Below are positions 37,805-49,073 of a DNA stretch of 64,000 nt, in pieces (position 1 is the stretch's first letter; the number at the start of each line of letters is the position of its first letter). Both the position numbers and the translations under genes were made by a program. The DNA comes from Bryopsis sp. KO-2023. Lineage: Eukaryota > Chlorophyta > Ulvophyceae > Bryopsidales > Bryopsidaceae. The notes beneath the pieces are model-generated. The model was given only the letters and a program-made list of their open reading frames with translations, was not told the DNA's origin and searched no databases. The stretch is taken from the NCBI GenBank assembly GCA_030272585.1, contig BSYQ01000003.1, positions 4,402,001-4,466,000 of the forward strand, in the 5' to 3' direction.

Positions 37805-37856
37805 CTTGAATATACGGGAACCGAAAAAAACTTGAATATACGGGAACCGAAAAACG
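37805..37856. repeat. Tandem duplication of a 26-bp unit
   Basis: CTTGAATATACGGGAACCGA plus an A-run occurs twice head to tail, nearly identical. Confidence 0.85.
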
Positions 37857-40273
37857 TACATTCGTGAAATTCCCCTCCAATATATTCTCACATACATACA
37901 ACACAAATCGAAAAAAAAAATATGTGGGTATTTTCTTTTCTTTTTTTCTCTTTCCCTTCCCTACACCTTTTTCTTTGTCATCGTTTTTTCTTCTTTTTTT
38001 TTTTTGTACCATTTTTGTTCCCTTTGCAAAATCTTTCTCTCTTTCTCTCCGTCCCCTTTTTTTCCTCTTTTCCTCTCCTCGTTATGCACTTTGTGCTTTC
38101 TTTTTTTTCGCTCTCTCTCTCGCTCTCTTTTCTCGCTCTTCTGTGTATTAAAATTGAACCTTTTTTTGGTTGCAAACCATATCTCTTTTGTTTTCGAGGA
38201 GGAAAAAAAAGATAAAGAAAAAATGTGAAAAAGTCAGTCATTTTTTTCCTTTTTGCCTTACTTCCTTTTTCCTCCTCTATATATTTCACTTATTGTATAT
38301 TTATCAAGCTTTAAATTCTTCAAAATCAAATGGTTCCAAGCCGGAAAATTGATGTGTAAATATCGCTTCCTTCCCCAGTCTTCTTTTTTTTTCTGTTTTT
38401 TGTTTTTAAATCACCCCAATCCCATATTTTCACCAACAGTGTTTAAGAAAGAAGAGACTATGACTCCAAAACCCCAAGCTATGTTACGCTTTTTTAAAGG
38501 GCAACCCCAAAAACAAAATAGAGTCCAGTCAATCTTCTCTCACACTTTTTCTCTCTATTCTCACACTCTTCACTCATCATCGAGTTTTTCTTTAATCATC
38601 ATCCCCTCCTTTTTTCCCCCTCTTTTGTTCTTTTTTTTCCCTTTCTGGTGCGATTCTCGACCACCACCACACCACCACTCCTTCATATGGATAGAAAAAA
38701 ACACACAATATGAAAACAACAAAGATCAGCCGAAATCAACCACCCCTCTCAATCAAGTTTAGTTTCAAAAAAGAAAAAGAAAAAAAACACAAGAAAAAGG
38801 AAATAAGAAAAAAAAGAGGGGGGGACGTCCCCTCGAAAAATATCAGAGAATAAATACCGACACTTTACAATACGGTGAAATTCCTTTGTTTTTTTTTTCT
38901 TCTGCAAAAATCCCTCTTCAAAATCCCATCTGTATAGGCTGACCCCAGCAACCTGAATCTAAAAACCCCATTCTTTGTTTCTTTTGTTTTTTTTTCCTCT
39001 TTTTTTAAAAATCGCCTTCATTCTCTCCTTGCCATCTGTCGCTGGGGTAATATATCACTACTTCATATTCAGTTTCGCTGAATTTTTTTTTTTTCGGAGT
39101 AAAAAAAACAGAAAAAACCCAGGCACATCCCTTTTCGTTACTTCGATTCCTAACCAAAGTTAAAAATTTCCCCTGGTGAGCTCTTTCTCACGTCGTATAA
39201 AACTATATTTATCATGTTGAAGAGAAACAGAAACTTTGCCTTCCAAATATAGGTTCCTTTTTTCTCCTCCCTCTTTTCAAGAAATCCTCCCTCAAGGCAC
39301 AAGCAATTCTTGTTGTATTGTTTTTTTGTTTTTTTTTTTTGAACGAATGTCTGTATTTTATCCTTTAAAAGAGCGACATATCTGTATTTTTTTCTTTAAA
39401 TCCGCCCGAGGCTATTTCCTTGCCGTTGTGTAACTTTTTGTTTTTTTTCGAACTTAAATTGTCAGCAGAGAGAAAAAGGAGTATCAAGAATTTTACTCCT
39501 TTCGAAACACAAAAAAAATCCCTCATAGAAGCTTGATTTTTCCGTCAACCCCACAATACGCATGGATATACCCAATCACATGCTAGCATTGCCGTCAAGA
39601 ACCCTTCTTCCCACCCAAAACTAAAAAAAAAAGAAAAAAAAACTGTTAAAAAAAACTGTTTAAAAAACTGTAAGGGGAAACGAAACCAAACCACCAGTGC
39701 GTTTCTTCTTACTCCAAAAAAAAAAGTGCCCAGGATTGCACATCATGTGCACGACAAATTTCTCTTAATTTCGTATTAAAAAAAACAAAAAAAAAGAAAA
39801 AAAAAAAGAAAAAAAACACTCAAAAGAGAGCAGAAGCCTCGCTTTTATCTCTCTTTTTCCTTTTTTTTTTCCTTTCATATATCGATATATCGATCGATCT
39901 TTCACAGAAACTTCTTTGTTTTTATCAGATTTTTTTTTCCCATCCCTTCCCTTTGTGTGAATAACACAGCTCTTTTTTTTTCTCTTTCAGTCTTAAAATA
40001 TCCCATCCAGTTTTAAATTCTTTTTCTTTTTTAATCTGCGCCTTTCAGCAGAGGCAAGAATGTAAGATAAGTTTAAAAAAAAAGAGAGGAGAAGGAAGAA
40101 AAAAAAAAAATCCAAATCCGAAAGCACTCATCGACAAAATCCTTCTTTCATCCTTTTTTTCCCCCCACAATCCGATCAATCACAGAAAACACAGTCTCTT
40201 CCAAGAAACCATCCCATGGTTTCTATAAACAACAAAAGAAACTTCATTCTTTCTCGAAAAACACCCCCTGGTG

Positions 40274-40335
40274 TGTGCGCACGTAATTCTTTCCACAAAA
40301 AACCTGTGCGCACGTAATTCTTTTCACAAAAAACC
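40274..40335. repeat. Tandem duplication of a 31-bp unit
   Basis: TGTGCGCACGTAATTCTTT followed by (C/T)CACAAAAAACC is present at 40274-40304 and 40305-40335 with one difference. It lies just beyond the stop of the PAM2 scaffold gene, probably in its 3' UTR. Confidence 0.88.
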
Positions 40336-40414
40336 AACCAACAACCCCCCATGGAAGAAACAAGACAACTTTCCACCGACACATTTCTCTCCTCCTTTTC
40401 TCTTTCCTTTCCGA

Positions 40415-43400
40415 TCACGCTTCCATTTCGATGGCTGCTGGAGCAGCTTTGGTCGCATCCTCAACCTTGAATGCTTTCTCATCGGATTCGGGGTTATTCG
40501 GCGGGGCTTCTTGTTCGCTTTGGCACTCCTCGCTGCCCTCATGAATCACATCATCGCACTCCTCCCCCTCGGGCTCTTCGTTCATCATGCTCGGAGGAAT
40601 GAACTCCTTCGCAGTCGGCCTCAGAGTAAACTTCTTCGACTTGGGCTGTCCAGGACCCATAAAAGGGGGAGCCTGGGGTCCCATTGGGAAAGCGTTCACC
40701 CATTGACCAGGCATCATTGGCATGAAGGGCTGCATCATGGGGGCACCATTCGGACCCATCATGTGAGGTGGGTAGAAGTACATCGGGCCTCCTGGACCTG
40801 GAGGGCGTACAGGACCTCCTGGACTCATCGGGCCAGCTGGGGGAGTTGCAGTAGTGGGGGGCGAAGAAGCAGCCGCCGGAGGGGTAGCACTCGTCGTCAT
40901 TGGGGCGCTAGCAGGTGCAGGTGGACCGGTGACCCCTGCTGGGGGGCCCATGAAATTTGGTGGTGGGCCCATGAATGGAAACATTGGTCGCATGGCAGGC
41001 CCCATGGCACCCATTGGCCTCATCCAAGGCATGTTGCCGGGGTGATAACCAGGCATTGGACCCATTGGGCCACCCATCGGCATTCCGAAAGGTGGTGGGC
41101 CCATGGGAGGAGGCATCATAACTGGAGCAGCCGGCGGTGCCGAAGAGTCGGGTCCCGAGTCGTCCATTTCTGAAGCTTGGCTTGCCTCGTCGACATCCTC
41201 GGCATGGCTACCGGCCTCTGATGCATCTTTGGTTTCTTCCTCCACTGCCGAGACAGATTGAACCATGGAAAAAAATTGCTCGCCGTTTCCGTTGAACTTA
41301 CTGGCATCAGGCGAGTCAACCTCGGCGGGCTGCAGCGGCGAACTGCCGGCTGATCCCTTGAGGTCCTGAATCTCAGACTGCTTGGGGAGCAGAGTCTTAA
41401 TTTGGGAGAGGCTGCGCTGGTGGCGGCTACCAGATTTCGGATACACGTTTTGGAAGCCTTCGGAGTCGGAGCGAACGCTTGGAGCATCGGCTTCCGTCGC
41501 ATCTGGAGTGACTGGAGAGTTTACACTGACCTCCGTGGTCACACTTCCTGACCTGGATCCAGAAGTGTTCCTCGTCTGCTTGCTGTCAGTGCTCTTCTTG
41601 CTGGTTTTGGAAGAGTCGACCTGTGTCGAAGGAGCTGGCTTTCCGATCACAGATGCTGGGATGGCACCCTTGACCCAAGCCATTTTCTTTGGAGCGCTTG
41701 GCGAGGTGGCAGTTGGTGTGGGAGCAGGTGGCTGAGCTGGAGCGGATGGAGGGGATGGCTCTGGCCTCGGCTGTGCAGGTGCTCCTTGGGCTGGAGCTTC
41801 GGCCACTGGCTTCGGCGACTGGGAAGCCGTCTGCGCTGGTGGTGGCACCCTCTGCGCATTGGGCTTTGGCTGGCCCGCCTTCTGAGCCCGTCTTGGATGG
41901 TTCCAGGCGTTTTGGGACCCGGACCTTGAACCATCGCCCTGCTGCACGTTCTTCTGGTTTCGTGCGCTCATGGGCTGGCGCTGCGACCTTGGTGTTGCCT
42001 TGTGGTCCCTCGCAGAGTTCACCACCCCTCGGGGGCCCAATGCCTCAGCATCAGACTTGTTTCGCCTGTGCTGCCTTCCGCCACCGGAGTCCCGCCTGTG
42101 GAAGCCATCGGCATGGCCAGATCCACCCCGGCGACCTGAACCATCCTGACCGCCGGAGCGGTTGCCACCCCAGCTCGACCACCTCTCGTGCCCTCGGCGC
42201 CTGTGGTTGGTTACGCTCTGGAAGTCATTGTCCACGGGACCTTCCTTCGCCTCTTCCACTGGCCTCTCAGCAGCCTGCACCTATTGCATACCAAACTCAT
42301 CTTAACGATCCACATGGGGTTGATGGTTCATACATTTCACAACAGACGAAAATCCTCTTCAATCGAGGTTGCACCTTCGCAGAATCATCGACCTCCATGC
42401 GCATTCGCCAGTAGCCGTCTTCCTCCGCAAGGAGTTCCTGCCTTCTCTTCTCGATCTGTTCATCCTCCTCCCTGCGGAGCTGCTCAAGCTTGGCTTCGCG
42501 CTCACGCCTGCAATAGAAAAAGGATGCACCCATTCAGTAACTCTCACTCTATAAGTCTTATTTTATATGAGTCATATATATAAGTCATGGCTTTTCGTTT
42601 TTTTGGATATATCCCACTCACTTTTCTTCCTCCAGTCTTTCGCGTTCCTTTCGGCTTTGCTCTTCGAGCTCAGCTTTTTCAGCAGCTTCTCTGGCTTTCT
42701 GCTCAGAGGCCTTCTTTTCCTTTTCACGACGGAGCTTCTCCTTCGATTTCTTGCTCTTCAAGGTCTTCTTGGATGCATCGGTTTCCTTCTTTTCATTTTC
42801 CTCTTGCTATAGATATTCAAACAGGGATCATCAATCAACCATCAGCCAACAACAATATCCACAACGCCGAGCGCAAGGTTGTTGAGTATCTGCTTATGAT
42901 AAATTTGGTCAATTATATAATCATATGATCATATGTTAACCACCATCCAATCTTGCCAAATTCAATTTCTGTCAAGAAATTTTCGGGAAATACTACGAAG
43001 ATGTTTATTAAAGTACCTCCATTCTGAGAATTTCTTCTTCAGCAAGCGATGCCTTGTGAGTGGCGAACTCCATGGCTTCCTTGTCCAAGCGCTCTTGCAG
43101 CAAAGGCAAGACCAGAAGGCCACCAATGGCGGCACCAGGATCGTTGCAAGCAACATTGATCAGGAACATTTCCAGGTGCTGAAGCACAACAGCCCCGTCT
43201 TCCAGACGCTTATCCACTTGTTTCAGCTCGTTTTTGATGCGGTTGAAGAAAGTGGTGTCGTCGACGTCCGAGTACAGCTGCTTTTTGAAATCCCTGTGGA
43301 AAGTTGCCCTGAACCCCTCGAGGGCTTTCTCGTCAGATTCGCTGGGGGAAGCACCCTCGGTCGACGCTTCTCCACCCTCTGTGGCCGTCAACAGAGCGGT

Positions 43401-46400
43401 GAATTTTCCCATGAGCTGGTTCACATTTCTCTGCCAGTTCCTCAACTGGCTGATCTCCTGCTCCCTGTTCAGACAAAATGAGCCAGCAGCTTTTTCAAGC
43501 AGGTTCCGGAAAACACATTTGATGAAACAACACTTATTGAATTCTGCAGTGAGTCAGCGGGTCAAGACTGATTGGATGAAAATGGGATGCTGCCATGAGC
43601 AAGCTCAGTTTTGTTTTTACCTCTTGGCCATTTCGATTTCAGTCCTCTGTCGCTTGTCATAGATTCCTTGAAGTCGGGCTCCTTGCTCACGGAAGGCACT
43701 CTGGACCTCGAGCTGCTCCTCGAGGAGCGAATCAGCCAGCTGAGCACGATGTCTTTCCTTCTCAGCTGCTGTTCTGAAGGTTCCCTCAACACCACGTGGT
43801 GTGTTTTTCACGTCATCCAATTCCCTCTTCAGACGCTCAAACTCGGGTTCGCCCTGTTAACAATATCCAACCACCCGATTAAGATCCATTATCACTCCCA
43901 CCAAACTAACAAATGCCCCAAAACAGCAAGAACCCCCCTCCAAAAAAAAATCAATTAAAATATTTGACGCATTGCCACCAAGGCTATACCAAAAATCTAG
44001 ATCCTACTTGTCTCTTCTGACAAAACACCTTGTTAAGAAAGAAATAAGGTAGGTACCTAATTGTCTGATACCTTCAAAATAGACCCAAAGACATATCCTG
44101 GAGAGGAAAAAACCCCTACAAGCTAGATTTACAGACATTTTGGGGGGTATTATGACCAGGGAATGGGCCTATGGATTATCACACACACAAACAGTATGCA
44201 CACCTTAAGGCCTTTGTCCTCCTCTCCGTCGGTGGCACCCACCTGCATCAGCTCCGCCTTGAGCGTTCTCAATTGAGAATCGCCCATCATGCGCTCGTAC
44301 TGCAAAACGTGGAGCTTGGCTCGAGTCAACAGTTCCTCCCTCTTCAAAACCTTGACAATCAATTCATCCGGTAGGGCGGAGGTGTCCGCCTCGGGCTCCC
44401 TAGCCTTGGCGGTCCCTGGGATCGTGTGTTCAGAAGTCTTGGCGACATCAGCCATTGCCTTACGGGCCTCCAACATCGATTTGAGAAGTTCTTTCGCTTT
44501 CTTGGAGCGGGCCTCCCAGTCACGCTGATCACGGAGTGCAGTGCTCAAGTTTTCGTGAGCTTGCTGAATAGATGGTTCCCAGCTTCCCAAAGGCCTCTTG
44601 GCACCATCCCTAGCCTTCTCAGCAGTAGAGACGATTGATCCATACACCCACTCCAACACGAGTCCAACCCTGCACACCAACACTCCGACCTCTCAGCACC
44701 CACGCAAATGAGGAAACGAAAAAATGCAAAGGCATAGACATCCACATGAGCATAGCGGTGGTGGAAAGGAGGGTGGGGTTGCTGCTGACCTGTACTCGTC
44801 CTCCCCTTCTTTGACCTTTCTTGGTTGCCCCTCATCGGACAGACGCCTCTCTTGCAGGTGGTGCAGCCATTTTGGATTAACGGTCAAAGATTCACCATCA
44901 GGAGTCAACGAGAAGAGGTCGATATCACCGACAGTTTCTTCCTCATCGACCTGCACAGATACGAACTAGACGCTCACTTTCTGTTTTTTCCATAGTAAGT
45001 AAAAGCTCTTTCGAGAAAGAGGTTTTCGAGAACCACACACCTCTTCCTCCTTTGGGTCGGGCTTCAGTTTCGCACACAGGGAATCCACCTTTTCGGTGAG
45101 CCACTCGTACAGACGGGCAACCTCTTCTGGGGGCAACTTTTCGAGGTCTTCGAAAAACAGCTCGGATCGACTGCTCTTTCTGTTCTTGTTGGGCAGCTGC
45201 GAACAGACGAAGTCTGTGACAGGCGTGAGAATAGTTTGATATAAGCAATGATGCTCCTGCTGCAGAGCCTCCAGAATGGCAATGACGAGGTCAATGTTAC
45301 CATCCCTGACAACGGTTTCGACTTGGTCCGTCGCGTTTCGTTGCCCACGTCGCCAGGCATCCTGGGCATTCTGCAGCTGTACATGGATTTGGCTGAGCAG
45401 ATTGGTCCTGTTTTATAGATGAGGGGGAAAGAAGAAAAAGAAAACACCACAAATCAATAAAAGCCGATAAAATCAATAGGAGTCTTCCCCCACCCGAAAC
45501 CTAGATCCAATCCACATGAATGAAATCTATCGCAGCTGGGTGGGTGGGTGTGTACCGAAAACGGTTGGCTCCCAGTTGATTCTTGTCGACACTGGTTACT
45601 TCCAAGCTCTGCTGTTCCTCCATGACCCCATGTTTCTTTTTCCCATCTTTCTTTAATTTGGTTGCCGTTGTTACACTCGACATCATTCGTTTCTCCCATT
45701 TCCTGTGGGGGAGCAATTTTGTCACATCTGGTCTACAATATTCTCCTAAGTTGAAGTTCAAAAACTGCTGCATGTGTGTGTGTGGGGGGGGGTTGGGTGG
45801 GATTCACTCACATGCGTTCACGAAGAGCTGCTTCCGCAGGCTTTTCGATTGGTTTGCCTTCGTCCCGTGGCAGAAGCTTCCTGAGGTCATCGCTAATATG
45901 TTCCTCCTGCACAGAAAAGGCCCCAAACAGGATCAGCTCCAAAGTACGTCATAAGGTTGAACCCAGCGTGCAAGGATAGAAGCAGCGACCAGATTAGTCA
46001 TATCGGTGGGTGATCACGCCAGATGGGCGATACGGAAAAGGAGGATCGAGAATGCACCCACGGTACGGAACAGGGTTCCGAAGGCTAGACGACGGAGTGG
46101 GCATGACGCTCACCTCGGCTTCCTGACGGAAGGCTTCGGCATCGGTGTAATCCTTCCCCTCCTCTCCCCAGCGCCAGACCTTCCAGGTCCCCTGCTCCTT
46201 GAGCCTCTTCAACCCTTCTTCGAGAACCTCTTCCACGGCAATGTCTACGACTTGAGATTCATCGGGGTTGTTCTTCTGACCTGCGAATCATCGGACACCT
46301 CGTCAGAGTGCCGTTTCGAGCCGAAGGCGACAGAATCAAGCCGCAAAAACCCAGTCGACGTTCTTTCCGGCGTCTACCTTTCGCTTTTTCGCATTGTTCC

Positions 46401-46822
46401 TTGGCTCTGGCGCGAACATCCTCCAGTTTTACTGTCAGCAGACCCACGCGCTTATCGTCGGCCAAAGTTTCCCAAAGTGGCCTGACAAAGCTCACGCGGT
46501 CGTACGGATTCTGCTGCTGCTGCTGTTGTTGCTGCTGTTGCTGCTGAGCATTCGTTTCCTCCGTCTGTCCCACAATAGACAAAAGCCCCCAGGTCAATAA
46601 CCATTCCTCACGTGCACTCCACGCCGCCCACACGATCGATCAAGACGACCCCCTCCAAACAGCCAACAGGAAACCAACAGTCCACCCCCAAAAAAGAGCC
46701 CTTTTCCTTGTCTTTATTTTCCACGACACTCATCTTCTCACCCTCTGCTTAGCAGGTCCGCGCTTTCCTTTCGGGGTGGTCGCTCCCTTCTTGCGAGAAC
46801 TTCCCTTGGTCTTTTTGGACAT
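40415..46822 (-). CDS. 1511-residue coiled-coil scaffold with poly-Q tract and C-terminal PAM2-like motif
   Basis: Thirteen exons (46822-46742, 46564-46378, 46280-46114, 45906-45812, 45702-45556, 45407-45041, 44950-44790, 44669-44204, 43853-43621, 43464-43017, 42806-42622, 42507-42375, 42280-40415) stay in phase throughout. The N-terminus is basic (MSKKTKGSSRKKGATTPKG), then a Q-rich tract at about 34-45. About 850 residues of mostly helical, charged sequence follow, ending in Lys/Glu/Arg coiled coil (EKLRREKEKKASEQK, REAKLEQLRREEDEQ). The 622-codon last exon is disordered: an RG-rich part, a Pro/Ala part, a Met/Gly/Pro-rich part (MGPPPFGMPMGGPMGPM) and near the end KFTLRPTAKEFIPPS, a good match to PAM2, the peptide that binds the MLLE domain of poly(A)-binding protein. 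It probably acts in mRNA translation or RNP granules. I do not recognise the orthologue. Confidence 0.78.
46511..46546 (-). repeat. CAG/CTG trinucleotide tract coding for glutamines
   Basis: CTG/TTG triplets on + read as CAG/CAA on the coding strand, giving the Q-rich tract in exon 2 of the PAM2 scaffold gene. Mixed CAG and CAA codons suggest it is fairly stable. Confidence 0.85.
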
Positions 46823-49073
46823 AGTGACGCTCTACGCTGCAACAGCAGAGCAACAGAACCCCCTTTCAGAATCCTAGTCATCAAAGCCACTCCCCCAGAC
46901 CCATACTCTATACTTTGCGTGCACCCAAACGCGTGGTCAACCTCCCCGCGCCAAAAAAACAGGGTCCGCCCGATGCATAGGTTTTCCAGAAACAGGGCTT
47001 GCGGCGCCTAAACCCCAGTTGCCGCAGCTCACCGAAGCCGCGTGAACGGACGGATTAAAGAAACCCTGTTGGGGATTGATGCCCGGACGGAAGGCGGAAC
47101 GGAAAAACTGGCACTCAGGGAATGTTGGAAGGAAAACCTAGGCCCTAGGGTCCGGAGGGGGGTGGAGGACTAAAATAAATGGACCACGGTGGGGGTATCG
47201 TCGTACAGACTGCTGGCGAAGTACCCGACCCGACACGGACCGAAAACGACTCAACCGCACCCCGAAGCCCTCCGAACAAGCAGACCAAGTGAAAAACACA
47301 CAGGCAGCCACCCCCCACACACGCTCCCTTCCGAACATCATCACATACACCAGCGCCGTAAAGCCCTCTGGACAGACTGGCATGCGACCCGGTCTTCGCA
47401 CCCATTTTGACGAGGGGGAAAGACAAAAAAAGAAAGCCTTGGAGGAAGACCGCTCTTCCGGGGACTGCCGCGAAGGTCGCGCACCTTGTAAGAAAACGAC
47501 GTTCGAAACCTCGACGATAACTTCCAAGACCGCTGAGATTCCAACGGGGCCGCTCCGCATCAATCGTTGAAGCGACGAGTGTTACAAAAGAGGGCAAGAC
47601 GGAAAAAGATGTCTGGTACCTGCGCCAACTGGATGGGATGGAGTTAAAGAGGAGCAGGACAGGGAAAAAGTCCCAAGTGCTGGGTTTTTCACTAGCCAGG
47701 GTCAAAATGTAAGGTCACTGGGGCCGACACAGATCGCCAACAGTCACGAGATCCACGAACGCCCAAACCGCAAACCGACCATTAACTCGGCTAAAATCGC
47801 GTTTTCGCGGGTCAACGATGCCCAAGGTCCAGAAACCAAAAATCTGGGTTGGAATGGTTTATGCAAGGCCCTCATTCCGTTGCATAATCGGGAGAGGCGA
47901 TTAAGAAACGATCACGAAAGTGACAAAAAAAGCAAGGACAAATATCAACAGATCAGTGAATAAGGATTGGTGATGATTATCAGTTGGCACTGGCATCCAC
48001 TGGAAGCAGCATTCTGGTACTCAGAAATCATTCCAGTTCTTTTGTACCTTGTTCTGTGAAGCTTTGGGGAGGAGAGTTGTGTGAAGGATAAAGGTGTAAT
48101 AAAAACCCCACCGATGATCTATACATCCTCCTAAGGCCCTTTTGATTTTTTGGGCAGCAAGTGGGACTGCTTTCAACTTCGCTATCCATCAATCGATCTG
48201 AAAACAAGGACAAGAAGTGATCCAGCAACAGGGATATGACTACTGCTACCTCAAACAGAGTAATACTGTATCAGAAAGCTTGGTTCATCAACTTCTCACA
48301 GGAGATGCCAAACCATCCGTCATGTTCTTATTTCCTGAGACCTGATCCACCTTCCACCACAGGATCCCAGGTCCTCATCAAACAATACATGCCAATATTC
48401 ATCTTGTGACACTTTACCAATTTGTCTTGGCGGTAAAAACTGCACTGGAAGAGGGAAAATTTCTTGCTATCGCTCCAAGAATACATATCTTTGATTTTTC
48501 TTGAAGGATGTGGGTTTCTAGCAATGAGGATTCGGCGGACGACATGGTCAAGAAATCTCATCAAGCTATCTTGCTGGCATTTGATATTTGAAGTTGCAAG
48601 GGAATTGAGAGTTCCTACTATGTAACCTGTGCTGTGGGGAAAAAATCTAGATAATTCTGCCCACGATTTCCTGACCAGGGAATTATTCTGTCAAACTAGA
48701 CTGGTGCTTGGTTGATTCTTCTCAGAAAAGCAGGGGTGGAAGAAGGGATGCACAGCAGTACTCGTTTTTCCGTCTCTTTCGAGATTCTGAAAAACGCACC
48801 AGTTGCTGAAGAAATTGTACCGATCTGTTCTGTGATTTTTGTATTGTACGAACACACATGCTGCCAATCATTTAATATCTCTAAGAATAAACTCATCGAA
48901 TCGATCAACCCCATATCCCCAAACCCACAACAGACACACATACTTGGCATCAGAAATTCTGTCGGTTACATGATGAGATATCAGTGGACAGAAAACCGAT
49001 ACACAAAAGAATAAAATCCTGCGATCATGCAGAGCTGCTCTCCCTGGTTTCCTTTTCCAGCCATTCCACCCAA
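46823..49073. other. 2.25 kb intergenic, partly GC-rich
   Basis: This lies upstream of the PAM2 scaffold gene (-) and downstream of the PDE12-YRDC gene (-). The part from about 46.95 to 47.85 kb is clearly more GC-rich than its surroundings and carries overlapping open frames on both strands, probably a by-product of composition. The promoter of the scaffold gene should be at the left end. One short stretch at 47333-47386 is discussed in the findings. Confidence 0.45.

Larger units (their letters stand above)
35464..40414. other. 4.95 kb without genes, pyrimidine-rich on the + strand
   Basis: This lies between the start of the coiled-coil gene and the stop of the PAM2 scaffold gene, both on the minus strand. 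The DNA is dominated by T and C runs with interspersed A runs. No open frame carries a domain or plausible splice sites. It may include a long 3' UTR of the scaffold gene and the promoter of the coiled-coil gene (its left end). Hairpin, minisatellite and microsatellite features inside are listed separately. Confidence 0.5.

Noticed and set aside
38253-38762. A 169-codon Phe/Ser-rich plus-strand frame
   Set aside because: It is translated pyrimidine-rich low-complexity DNA.
47138-47705. Long overlapping open frames on both strands (up to 186 codons)
   Set aside because: They lie in a GC-rich patch where stops are rare. The protein sequences are low complexity with no domain, and neither strand shows coherent splicing.
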